DNA from: Phocaeicola sp.
GTDB taxonomy: Bacteria > Bacteroidota > Bacteroidia > Bacteroidales > Bacteroidaceae
DNA length: 36,411 bases
Assembly (NCBI GenBank): GCA_029257865.1
Contig: JARIAN010000009.1
Span: forward strand, 1-36,411
Direction of reading: 5' to 3'
The notes beneath the pieces are model-generated. The model was not told the origin of the DNA and ran no database searches. It saw nothing but the letters and a program-made list of their open reading frames with translations. The translations under genes and the position numbers were made by a program. Each line of letters begins with the position of its first letter. Positions within the stretch are counted from its first letter, which is position 1. Positions 1-7,822 of the stretch are shown here, in pieces.

Positions 1-88
1 CAGGACCATCATTGTCATCACTACAAGAGCTGAACAAAGCAACCGAGCACAGCATTGTAAACAAATACGCAAATAAATTCTTTTTCAT
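1..88 (-). CDS. Surface lipoprotein, N-terminal fragment
   Basis: Only the first 29 codons are present; the gene runs off the left edge. The start ATG is at 88-86. The N-terminus is a clear lipoprotein signal: two lysines after Met1, a hydrophobic stretch, and a lipobox ending in Cys22 (LFSSC). The residues right after the Cys are SDDND, an acidic run like the Bacteroidetes lipoprotein export signal, which suggests display on the outer face of the outer membrane. Nothing can be said about function. A minus-strand promoter-like element lies about 80 bp upstream. Confidence 0.75.
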   Translation of the reverse strand, partial: MKKNLFAYLFTMLCSVALFSSCSDDNDGP

Positions 89-169
89 TTTTACACTTAA
101 TTTTTAAAATTAACTATCAGGCGATAGCTCTTCATAAACGATACCTACTGCCCATTATTTTTAACGGTG

Positions 170-200
170 CAAAGTAACTTCAAATAATCTGTTTCCGCAA
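170..200 (-). promoter_or_regulatory. Putative promoter of the left-edge lipoprotein gene
   Basis: Read on the minus strand, TTACTTTG (177-170) lies 19 nt downstream of TTGC (200-197). This resembles the Bacteroides -33/-7 pattern, with one deviation in the -7 element. The predicted leader is roughly 75 nt and contains a 5-bp stem (CTATC/GATAG, 115-128). Assignment is by pattern and spacing only. Confidence 0.35.
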
Positions 201-347
201 GGTCTATTTTTATTTTTAATGTTCTATTTTTAAAAAGAACATCACAAACGCACCAATCACCCTGCATATTATTAGGAATATACATTTTATATGCATCTTC
301 ACAATAGTCATTTTTTCAATTCATCCGCTTTTTCCCGATAAAAATCC

Positions 348-355
348 TATCTTTG
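348..355 (+). promoter_or_regulatory. -7 element of the AraC-type gene
   Basis: TATCTTTG matches the Bacteroides -7 consensus TAnnTTTG exactly and lies 28 bp before the AraC start codon. No good TTTG is found at the expected 19-nt spacing; only T-rich sequence at 329-333 is present, so this may be a weak or activated promoter. Confidence 0.5.
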
Positions 356-383
356 CATACCAATATCCTCAATCAGATTAATT

Positions 384-1229
384 ATGGAAAAAGAACTGCC
401 TAAAATAGATTTGCCCGAAGAATGGGTCATAGGTACCGGAATCAGCAAGGAACTGCTGAACCTGTATACCAACTTCCCGTGCCGTCTGAAATCGGAGATT
501 TTCGTACTGTGCATGGAGGGAGAAATTGAGGCCTCGGTCAATCTGAACAAGATATCGGTCAAAGCCAATGACTTCGTGACCATCATGCCGGGAAGTATCT
601 TTCAGATTCATCAGGTAAACGGCAACCTGAAAATCTATTTCGGAGGATTTTCATCTACCTACATTGAACAGGCTACCGCCAATCGTGCCATCCTGCAAAC
701 CATGTTCACCACCCTGGGGCGCCCCGTCTATACACTGAAACCACAAGGAGCCCAACTGCTGGAAGAATATTTTGGCTTCCTTATCAAACTCTATGAATTC
801 TTCGACTCCCACAAGCGGAAAATGATTACACCTTATTTATATAACAACATTCATGCCGGCATTGCAGCCATGTACATGAATCCGCAGGAAGAAAAGGTTG
901 CCCTATCAAAAAGCGAACAGATTTGCCGCGACTTCACCCAACTGGTGATGCAGAAATACAATGAGACCCGAAGTGTGGCATGGTATGCCGGGAAGCTCGG
1001 TATTTCGCAGGCCCATCTCTGCACCACCGTAAAGCAGATACTGGGACATACGTGCATTGAAATTATTTCGCGCATGGTCATCATGGATGCCAAGTCGCAA
1101 CTGAAATCTACTTCACTCACCATTCAGGAGATTTCAGACTCGCTGAACTTTGCCAATATGTCTTTCTTCGGAAAATACTTCAAACGGTATGTAGGGATGA
1201 GTCCGCTAGAATATCGCAACAACGGATAA
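384..1229 (+). CDS. AraC-family transcriptional regulator
   Basis: A 281-residue one-component regulator. The N-terminal half (about 1-170) looks like a cupin-type sensing domain, with a jelly-roll-like segment around NDFVTIMPGSIFQIHQV. The C-terminal 100 residues carry the double helix-turn-helix of AraC/XylS proteins: first helix pair around WYAGKLGISQAHLCTTVKQ, and second around TIQEISDSLNFANMSFFGKY followed by FKRYVGMSPLEYR, the family signature. There is no receiver or transmembrane segment, so it probably binds a small ligand in the cytoplasm. It is divergent from the lipoprotein gene on its left and converges with the 983-residue protein on its right, with only 17 bp between the two stop codons. 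The target genes are not known. Confidence 0.88.
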   Translation: MEKELPKIDLPEEWVIGTGISKELLNLYTNFPCRLKSEIFVLCMEGEIEASVNLNKISVKANDFVTIMPGSIFQIHQVNGNLKIYFGGFSSTYIEQATANRAILQTMFTTLGRPVYTLKPQGAQLLEEYFGFLIKLYEFFDSHKRKMITPYLYNNIHAGIAAMYMNPQEEKVALSKSEQICRDFTQLVMQKYNETRSVAWYAGKLGISQAHLCTTVKQILGHTCIEIISRMVIMDAKSQLKSTSLTIQEISDSLNFANMSFFGKYFKRYVGMSPLEYRNNG

Positions 1230-1246
1230 TAACTGAGAGGAAAACA

Positions 1247-4198
1247 CTAAAGTTCTACTACCCCCTGCTTTTTCTTTCCATTCATCTTTACTGTTATCGG
1301 CATTTCGAAATGCACCCAACGCAAATATTGAGTTTCCTCGACCGCCGGCATACTGTTGAGCAATTCTTCGTTATAGACACCATCGTTACGATAAGCGTTG
1401 ATGGTAAAGTATCCCACTCCAAAAGAAGTCAGATTCTGGAAGAAGTGTGTACCCTGACTCGGATCCACATGATAATTGGTCAAACCTGCCTCCACAATCA
1501 CTCTGGCAGCCGAAATATTTGGCCATTTCACCGGTATTCCCAGCCAAGTGTCACTGCTTCCCCACCGTCCGGGACCTACTAAGATATAATGCTTTCCTTC
1601 ATCCAAAAAACGCTTGTTGAGTTTCTCTATCTCATACGCAATAAGCTGGTTATTGGAAGCTGAATAACCTTCAGTCTTAACATATACCACATCCTGAATA
1701 TCCTCCATAATGCCATGCCCCAAAGCATTTTCACTCCTAAGCAACAGACGATCTTGCGGAATCAGGTTCAAGTCTTCTTGCAAATCAGCCTTCATCTCCA
1801 CCATCGGACGAATCTGCAACAGATAGAAAGTACCTTTCTTCTCGCGGGCATTCAAGTTGACTGCGAACTCTATCTCAACCGGACGTCGCATCTCCCACTG
1901 CCCATATTTCTGTGTGAGACGAAGTATCTCCGCCAAAGGGAAAACCCCATGCTGCAAGATATTAGCAAAAGTAATCACCTTACGCCCACCTGGATAGATA
2001 CCGTCGCGTATCACCATATCATAAGGGTCATAAGTAGATGCAATATACTGCAAAGCTCCATCCGCCTCTGCATCGCGCACAGAAAGTTTTAGAAGATTGA
2101 ATCCGTCGTCAAGAGAAAAGTTCTGCCCGGTATTCTCCAGGTCGAGCGCATAGAAACGAGTCTGGGTTTCCCGCAGTGCCATTTCCATTTCGCTGGTCTG
2201 CAACACCTTGTCGGGATGATAAGGGCAGACACGCAAGGTCAGTCCCCCGTCTACAATATATTTACCCAGTCCCAGTGCCAGGCTGACCGTACCTTCCTCT
2301 GCTTTTTCATCGTTGATAGGATAATAGTTGATGGAGCGTGCCACTCCGGAAATAGAAGGGTAAAAACGAGAACCATGCTGCTCGCCAACCACTTCCTGCA
2401 AGATAACCGCCATCTTCTCTTGGTCGATAACATTGCTGGTGGCCTGCATATACGCCTTGCTATCCCTATAGTATACCGAAGCATATACCCCCTTTATCGC
2501 ATCGCTCAGCATACGAAGCATCTCATACTTATCGTCCAGATAAGGAATCATATAAGTAGAATAAATTCCGGCAAAGGGCTGGTAATGGGAATCTTCCAGC
2601 AAACTGGACGAACGGATGGCTATAGGGGCTTTCACCGCATCGAAGAAAGCAAAAAAATCTTCAACCAGACGGTCGGGCAACTTGGCTTTCAAGAAGGCAT
2701 GAAGGATAGCCTCATCGTCAACATCACTCAATGCCACCTGATAAAGCATATTGGTATCCATAAACTCATCAAAGATATCGGTACAAAGTACCACCGTCTT
2801 AGGGATGACTACTGAAGCATTTTCAAATACCTCAAACTCGGCATGACGCTTCACCATATTATCGATAAATGCCAGTCCGCGCCCCTTTCCTCCCAGCGAC
2901 CCGTCGCCGATACGCGCAAAATGCGAATAGCGGTCAAAGCGGTCGCGCTGGAAAATGGCCACTACCCCCTGGTTCTTCATCTTGCGATATTTCACAATGG
3001 CCTCAAAGATAATCTGACGATGAGCATCGATATCTTGAAGTGAATCGCAAGTAATCTGCTTCAAGAACTCTGCCACCGGAAAGATGGCACGCGAATACAA
3101 CCAGCGCGATATATGATTCCTACGTATATGATAATGTAAAGAATCGGCAGGTATGGAGTAAATTACATTTTGGAGTTCTTTCAGATTATGCACCCTAGCC
3201 ACCTCTTCCTTGGTCTTTGGATTACGGAAAATAAAATCGCCAAAACCAAACTTATCGGACACGGCTTCACGAAGGTCGATGTTCATCTTCTTGGAGTTCT
3301 TGTCGATGAACAAAGCATTACATTTGTCGGCATAAAATCGGTTAGCTTCTTCGGCCGACTGAAGAATCATAGGCAAGAAAGGGGCTTTGCTACGCACCTC
3401 ATTCAAGAACTTGATTCCTGCCATCGGGTCTACTTTCCCTTCACGCGGATAACGAACATCGGATATGATTCCCAATATATTGTTCTGATACTTTTCATAA
3501 AGTTCCATCGCCTCTTCATAGTTACGTGCCAGTACAATCTTAGGACGGCCCCGCATACGGAGCGTGCGCTGATGCTCATTCAAGGCCTCAGTAGCAAACT
3601 CCTGACTCTGCCTCAACACAAATTTATAGAGGTTGGGCAGCACAGAAGAATAAAAACGGATGGAGTCTTCTACCAGCAGAATCATCTGCACCCCCACCTC
3701 CTTAATATCATGCTCCAGGTTCATCTTATCTTCTATCAGCTTGATGATAGACACTAGCAGGTCGGTATTCCCCAGCCAGCAGAACACGTATTCAAAAATA
3801 CTCAGGTCTTCATGCTCCATACGTTCCTTAATACCGTGCGAAAAGGGAGTCAGTACAACCAAAGGGATACGGGGATATTTCTCCTTGATTTGACGGGCAA
3901 TATCGAAAGTGTCACTATTATCCGAACCCGGCATACAAATGACCAAGTCGAACATAGTAATGCCCAACTGCTTCCAGGCATCTTCTTCGGTAGAAACCTG
4001 TGTGAAACGAGGAGGATAGCGTAAACTCAGATTCATGTACTCAATGAATATCTTCTCGTCGATACGGCCGTCGTCCTCCAACATGAAAGCATCGTATGGA
4101 TTGGCCACCAGCAGCACATTGAAGATACGCTTAGTCATCAGATTCACAAATTGCGTATCCTTGAAATAGAGCTGATTTAACTTTAACTTACTGAGCAT
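1247..4198 (-). CDS. Receiver-like/PEP-synthase-type nucleotide-binding fusion protein
   Basis: 983 residues. Residues 26-150 form a degenerate receiver-like fold (FNVLLVANPYDAF; Cys88 where the phospho-acceptor Asp should be). Residues 170-320 form a second receiver-like domain with acidic VEDS at 176-179, Asp247 in ISDVRYP and Lys300 in FIDK, i.e. the usual phosphorylation residues, but stretched by an insertion. Residues 425-850 match the PEP/pyruvate-binding (PPDK_N, ATP-grasp-like) domain: GGKGRG at 436-441, PIAIRSSSLLEDS from 525, and FAGIYST. I see no phosphohistidine swivel (TGG-type THA motif) and no PEP/pyruvate barrel, so it cannot be a complete PEP synthase. It has no signal peptide and is likely cytosolic. 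Met22 (MTKRIFNVLL) is an alternative start. Substrate and role are unknown; it may phosphorylate a partner. Confidence 0.8.
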   Translation of the reverse strand: MLSKLKLNQLYFKDTQFVNLMTKRIFNVLLVANPYDAFMLEDDGRIDEKIFIEYMNLSLRYPPRFTQVSTEEDAWKQLGITMFDLVICMPGSDNSDTFDIARQIKEKYPRIPLVVLTPFSHGIKERMEHEDLSIFEYVFCWLGNTDLLVSIIKLIEDKMNLEHDIKEVGVQMILLVEDSIRFYSSVLPNLYKFVLRQSQEFATEALNEHQRTLRMRGRPKIVLARNYEEAMELYEKYQNNILGIISDVRYPREGKVDPMAGIKFLNEVRSKAPFLPMILQSAEEANRFYADKCNALFIDKNSKKMNIDLREAVSDKFGFGDFIFRNPKTKEEVARVHNLKELQNVIYSIPADSLHYHIRRNHISRWLYSRAIFPVAEFLKQITCDSLQDIDAHRQIIFEAIVKYRKMKNQGVVAIFQRDRFDRYSHFARIGDGSLGGKGRGLAFIDNMVKRHAEFEVFENASVVIPKTVVLCTDIFDEFMDTNMLYQVALSDVDDEAILHAFLKAKLPDRLVEDFFAFFDAVKAPIAIRSSSLLEDSHYQPFAGIYSTYMIPYLDDKYEMLRMLSDAIKGVYASVYYRDSKAYMQATSNVIDQEKMAVILQEVVGEQHGSRFYPSISGVARSINYYPINDEKAEEGTVSLALGLGKYIVDGGLTLRVCPYHPDKVLQTSEMEMALRETQTRFYALDLENTGQNFSLDDGFNLLKLSVRDAEADGALQYIASTYDPYDMVIRDGIYPGGRKVITFANILQHGVFPLAEILRLTQKYGQWEMRRPVEIEFAVNLNAREKKGTFYLLQIRPMVEMKADLQEDLNLIPQDRLLLRSENALGHGIMEDIQDVVYVKTEGYSASNNQLIAYEIEKLNKRFLDEGKHYILVGPGRWGSSDTWLGIPVKWPNISAARVIVEAGLTNYHVDPSQGTHFFQNLTSFGVGYFTINAYRNDGVYNEELLNSMPAVEETQYLRWVHFEMPITVKMNGKKKQGVVEL

Positions 4199-4229
4199 AA
4201 CTTTCTAATTTAAGCTTTTATTTTTCTAA

Positions 4230-4263
4230 CAAAATAAGGTATTTCCGTTGATTTATCCAACAA
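4230..4263 (-). promoter_or_regulatory. Putative promoter of the fusion-protein gene
   Basis: On the minus strand TTATTTTG (4237-4230) is preceded at 19-21 nt by a TTGTTGG stretch (about 4263-4257). TTATTTTG also appears before radA and the TonB-dependent receptor here, so it may be an accepted variant of TAnnTTTG. The start codon is about 30 bp downstream. Confidence 0.4.
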
Positions 4264-4352
4264 GTGGCTTATCTTTTTAGCATAACGTCGAAAACCTATG
4301 AATGAACAAATTAACAATTTATCATTTCTATCAAGAAAAATATCGGGAAAGA

Positions 4353-4383
4353 CTTGCACGATTAGCCAAAAATGATAATTTTG
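4353..4383 (+). promoter_or_regulatory. gdhA promoter
   Basis: CTTG (4353-4356), a 19-nt spacer, and TAATTTTG (4376-4383), an exact match to TAnnTTTG. An in-frame ATG at 4372 lies inside this promoter, so it would not be transcribed. The real start must be downstream, at 4429. Confidence 0.65.
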
Positions 4384-4428
4384 CAAGAGGATAGAAAAAC
4401 ATTTTGTTATATCTTAAACAACATTATC

Positions 4429-5766
4429 ATGAACATCAATCAAATCTTGTCATCTTTGGAGGCTAAGCATCCTGGTGAACTGGAATATCTACAGGCAGTG
4501 AAAGAAGTTCTCCTTTCCATAGAAGAGGTGTATAACCAACATCCTGAATTTGAAAAAGTTTCATTGATAGAACGTTTGGTAGAACCCGACCGTATCATCA
4601 CCTTTAAAGTTCCTTGGGTAGACGACAACGGGAAAGTGCAGGTCAACTTGGGCTACCGCGTGCAATTTAACAATGCTATTGGCCCTTACAAGGGCGGTAT
4701 CCGTTTCCATGCTTCAGTAAACCTTTCCATTCTGAAGTTTCTCGGTTTTGAACAAACTTTCAAAAATGCACTGACCACCTTGCCTATGGGCGGTGGAAAA
4801 GGTGGGTCTGATTTCTCACCACGCGGCAAGAGTGATGCCGAAGTGATGCGTTTCTGTCAGGCTTTCATGCTTGAATTATGGCGTCATCTAGGACCTGATA
4901 TGGACGTTCCTGCCGGTGATATCGGCGTAGGCGGACGTGAAGTAGGATATATGTTTGGAATGTATAAGAAACTGACCCATGAGTTTACCGGCACATTTAC
5001 CGGTAAGGGACTTGAATTTGGTGGCTCACTGGTAAGACCTGAAGCTACAGGTTTCGGCGGTCTGTATTTCGTAAAACACATGCTCGACAAGAAGGGCATT
5101 GATATAAAAGGCAAAACAGTGGCTATTTCAGGCTTCGGAAACGTAGCATGGGGAGCCGCTACAAAAGCTACTCAATTGGGAGCTAAAGTGGTGACTATCT
5201 CCGGTCCCGATGGATATGTATATGACCCGACCGGCATCAGCGGAGAAAAAATTGACTATATGTTGGAACTGCGAGCTTCGGGCAATGACATCGTAGCTCC
5301 TTATGCAGAGAAATATCCGGAAGCTACCTTTGTGAAAGGACACCGTCCCTGGGAGGTAAAAGTAGATATCGCACTGCCATGTGCTACCCAAAATGAACTG
5401 AATGGTGAAGATGCCAAACAACTTATAGCCAACGGAGTAACTTGTGTGGGCGAAATATCCAATATGGGATGTACTCCGGAAGCTATCGACGCATTCATCT
5501 GCCATAAGATTATGTATGCCCCTGGAAAGGCTGTCAATGCAGGAGGTGTAGCCACTTCCGGACTGGAAATGAGCCAAAATGCCATGCATCTGAGCTGGAG
5601 CGCACCCGAAGTGGATGAAAAACTGCATCAGATTATGCACAACATCCACGAACAATGCGTGAAATATGGCACCGAAACTGACGGATATGTCAATTATGTA
5701 AAGGGGGCAAATATTGCCGGATTTATGAAAGTAGCCCATGCTATGATGGGGCAAGGTATTGTATAA
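4429..5766 (+). CDS. gdhA: NADP-type glutamate dehydrogenase
   Basis: A 445-residue hexameric (family I) glutamate dehydrogenase. It catalyses 2-oxoglutarate + NH4+ + NAD(P)H to glutamate, the main ammonia-assimilation step in Bacteroides. Diagnostic motifs are PYKGGIRFHASVN, PMGGGKGGSDFSPRGKSD (with the catalytic Lys in GGGKGG), the DVPAGDIGVGGRE loop, and a Rossmann segment VAISGFGNVAWGAA. Length is that expected for bacterial 444-450-residue enzymes. The frame is open back to 4372, but that ATG sits in the promoter, so MNINQILSS at 4429 is chosen. NADP rather than NAD use is inferred from family resemblance. It is monocistronic: divergent from the gene on its left and followed by a hairpin terminator about 110 bp after the stop. 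Confidence 0.95.
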   Translation: MNINQILSSLEAKHPGELEYLQAVKEVLLSIEEVYNQHPEFEKVSLIERLVEPDRIITFKVPWVDDNGKVQVNLGYRVQFNNAIGPYKGGIRFHASVNLSILKFLGFEQTFKNALTTLPMGGGKGGSDFSPRGKSDAEVMRFCQAFMLELWRHLGPDMDVPAGDIGVGGREVGYMFGMYKKLTHEFTGTFTGKGLEFGGSLVRPEATGFGGLYFVKHMLDKKGIDIKGKTVAISGFGNVAWGAATKATQLGAKVVTISGPDGYVYDPTGISGEKIDYMLELRASGNDIVAPYAEKYPEATFVKGHRPWEVKVDIALPCATQNELNGEDAKQLIANGVTCVGEISNMGCTPEAIDAFICHKIMYAPGKAVNAGGVATSGLEMSQNAMHLSWSAPEVDEKLHQIMHNIHEQCVKYGTETDGYVNYVKGANIAGFMKVAHAMMGQGIV

Positions 5767-5775
5767 TAAATAAGG

Positions 5776-5794
5776 TAGAGACCGAAAGTCTCTA
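5776..5794 (+). repeat. Small hairpin just after gdhA
   Basis: TAGAGAC/GTCTCTA, a perfect 7-bp stem with a CGAAA loop, 10 bp after the gdhA stop. No U-tract follows, so it is more likely a 3'-UTR structure than the main terminator. Confidence 0.5.
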
Positions 5795-5808
5795 TGATTT
5801 CATTAAAC

Positions 5809-5848
5809 CATAATATATCGTTTATCGATACACATAATATCTCGTTTA
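5809..5848 (+). repeat. 16-bp direct repeat pair
   Basis: CATAATATATCGTTTA (5809-5824) and CATAATATCTCGTTTA (5833-5848) match at 15 of 16 positions with a 24-bp period. They lie between the gdhA stop and its terminator. They could be a regulator binding site or leftover duplicated sequence; function unknown. Confidence 0.6.
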
Positions 5849-5876
5849 GTTGTATTTGTATTTTGTATTGTAGTTT

Positions 5877-5912
5877 ACGCTGTATGCCTGTGAAGGTATA
5901 CAGCGTTTTTTA
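5877..5912 (+). terminator. Rho-independent terminator of gdhA
   Basis: ACGCTGTATGCC pairs with GGTATACAGCGT across a TGTGAA loop (12 bp, one G-T wobble) and is followed directly by a run of T. It is a strong intrinsic terminator, leaving a gdhA 3'-UTR of about 140 nt. Confidence 0.85.
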
Positions 5913-5995
5913 TTTATGAAAACAACAAGCCAACAGTATAAAATCCATCAAAAATACGTTTTATGAATATAATATAAACCTTAGCCATATCTATC

Positions 5996-7747
5996 ATGAA
6001 ACCATTACTTGGAATACTCTTTCTCATCGTATGCGGATGTACCAACCAAATAGAACTGAACACCCCAAAGGAACAATTCATTATTACTGGAAATACATAT
6101 CACGAATTTCAAGGTTATCAGTCCCGAAGTTCTTCTTCCAAAGATTTTCCACAAGGAAGCCAAATCTCATTTTTCAGCAAGGGAGGTATCAACTGTGAGA
6201 ATGTAATACTAACCTATCAAGGCAACTGTTGGCAACACGACTTGAAATGGGAAAAAGCACCACAAGCCGCACATATTCAAGCATACTATCCAGAGTACCC
6301 CTCCAACACATCAGAATTATATGATTCCAACGGTGTTCTGAAAGATATACTTTCTTGTAATCAGCAAGTAAATTATCAATCGAACATCAACTTATCCTTC
6401 TCACATCTTTTTGCTCTTCTCAACCTGGAAGCAAAACCTTATATCAACTCTGAAATCAAACAAATAGGCATCTGCACTTCAAAAAGCATAACAGCCATTG
6501 AACCTTATTCCGGAGATATTGTATGGAATGAACAGCCTTCTTCCATGCAATACTTAGATAAAAGAGAGGATGGAGTATATTCTTTTATCATCCCTCCAAC
6601 CAATGCGCTGGACATCTCTATCGAACTTGTCTTCTTAAACGGAGAAAAGAAAACCCTTCCTATCCAAACACGCAAATATCTTCACAATAAGAAATATTCC
6701 TGCCAACTTATCTCCAAAGAACATGAACCCGGCATCTACTCCGTAGAAGATATGATTGCCTTTGCTCACCTCTTCAACGGAAAAGAATATAATGGCAGAA
6801 CTTTGGATGAATTTGCCACAACAATCCAAGGGAAAACTACCTACAAACTATATAAAGACCTTTATTTCACAGAAGAGGACAATAAGCGTATGCAGGGTAT
6901 CGGACATCATGATTCCAATGATGGTATTGAATTCTCTGACTGTTTTGATGGTATGGGGCACACCATACACCAGCTACACCTTTCATTCGATTACCCGATA
7001 AAAAATTATAACTTTGCACTGTTTTACAAAGTCGGGAAAAACGGCATCATTAAAAATCTTACCCTTGAAAAATGTAGCTTCAATGGGCAACATTACAGGT
7101 ACTTCGAATCAACAATAGGAATAATTGTTGCAAAGAATGAGGGTCTGATAGAGCATTGCCAGTGTATTTCATCAGCTATCAAATATACGAATCACGACGT
7201 AATAATGGGAGGAATTGCCAGCCGTAACCTGTCGTCTGGCATAATAAAGGATTGTGCTTCCATTCAAAATGATTTCAATTCACAACTCAACTATAAATTT
7301 CATGCGGGAGGTATCTGCGGCTATAATCATGGAGAAATTTTAAACTGCTTTGCCGCCAATTGTACTTATGCTCCTAGAACTTATTCGGGAGGTATATCTT
7401 CCAATAGTACCTCAGACTCTAAAACCATCAACTGCTATACCTACCAACTTGAAAAAGAGATTCCCCAAGGAGGCATTAGCTACGAATGTTCAACGTCATC
7501 TATCATCCAATATTGTTATTACATACAAAAAAACATAATAGGAGATTCAAAGAAAAAACTCCCCTACACTTACAAATACAACCCAGAACGTATGACTGTT
7601 TACATCAAAGACGCATACAACAACTGGCCCCTGATAAAAGTGCTCAATGACTGGGTAGACAATAAAGCCCCCATCTCATATCCACAATATCACTTTTCTG
7701 CATGGACTGAAAGTCAAGACCCGCCCATTATCCTGGAAGTACCTTGA
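5996..7747 (+). CDS. Fimbrillin-like lipoprotein with GLUG-type repeats
   Basis: 583 residues. The N-terminus is a short lipoprotein signal with lipobox Cys15 (IVCGC). The first 240 residues have the look of Mfa-like/fimbrillin-family proteins: QISFFS, a conserved W..DLKW strand, an A..YYP segment, and SFSHLFALLNLE. Around residues 245-290 a linker (GIYSVEDMIAFAHLFNG) leads into a right-handed-repeat-like region with GLUG-type units such as GGIASRNLSSGIIKDC, GGICGYNHGEILNCFA and GGISSNSTSDSKTINCY. This suggests a secreted adhesin or surface-binding protein rather than a pilin subunit; no fimbrial assembly genes are adjacent. It lies alone between the gdhA terminator and the next promoter. Only a poor -7 candidate (TACGTTTT, about 5955) precedes it. 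Family assignment is by motif; ligand unknown. Confidence 0.7.
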   Translation: MKPLLGILFLIVCGCTNQIELNTPKEQFIITGNTYHEFQGYQSRSSSSKDFPQGSQISFFSKGGINCENVILTYQGNCWQHDLKWEKAPQAAHIQAYYPEYPSNTSELYDSNGVLKDILSCNQQVNYQSNINLSFSHLFALLNLEAKPYINSEIKQIGICTSKSITAIEPYSGDIVWNEQPSSMQYLDKREDGVYSFIIPPTNALDISIELVFLNGEKKTLPIQTRKYLHNKKYSCQLISKEHEPGIYSVEDMIAFAHLFNGKEYNGRTLDEFATTIQGKTTYKLYKDLYFTEEDNKRMQGIGHHDSNDGIEFSDCFDGMGHTIHQLHLSFDYPIKNYNFALFYKVGKNGIIKNLTLEKCSFNGQHYRYFESTIGIIVAKNEGLIEHCQCISSAIKYTNHDVIMGGIASRNLSSGIIKDCASIQNDFNSQLNYKFHAGGICGYNHGEILNCFAANCTYAPRTYSGGISSNSTSDSKTINCYTYQLEKEIPQGGISYECSTSSIIQYCYYIQKNIIGDSKKKLPYTYKYNPERMTVYIKDAYNNWPLIKVLNDWVDNKAPISYPQYHFSAWTESQDPPIILEVP

Positions 7748-7796
7748 TATTCGTATTTTTTAAGCCTTTAGCAACTATCTTCTACATAAATTATTG

Positions 7797-7804
7797 TACT
7801 TTTG
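7797..7804 (+). promoter_or_regulatory. -7 element of the coiled-coil/S41 operon
   Basis: TACTTTTG matches TAnnTTTG and lies 18 bp before the ATG at 7823. No clear -33 element is seen at the normal spacing. The position rules out the in-frame TTG at 7802 as a start codon. Confidence 0.5.
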
Positions 7805-7822
7805 CGACAAATACATAATTTC

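Larger units (their letters stand above)
89..383. other. Divergent intergenic region
   Basis: This A/T-rich region separates the minus-strand lipoprotein gene from the plus-strand AraC gene and holds one promoter-like element for each direction. I see no ORF with coding character, no tRNA and no extended repeat. A divergent arrangement beside an AraC regulator is compatible with control of the neighbouring lipoprotein gene, but no operator is recognisable. Confidence 0.5.

Noticed and set aside
2216-2815. 199-codon plus-strand frame inside the fusion-protein gene
   Set aside because: Antisense shadow of a well-supported gene; no recognisable domain or start signals.
4372-4428. N-terminal extension of gdhA
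   Set aside because: The upstream ATG lies inside the promoter and the added residues do not resemble glutamate dehydrogenase.
5128-5754. 208-codon minus-strand frame within gdhA
   Set aside because: Antisense shadow of gdhA; its residue pattern is that of a reverse-complemented conserved gene.
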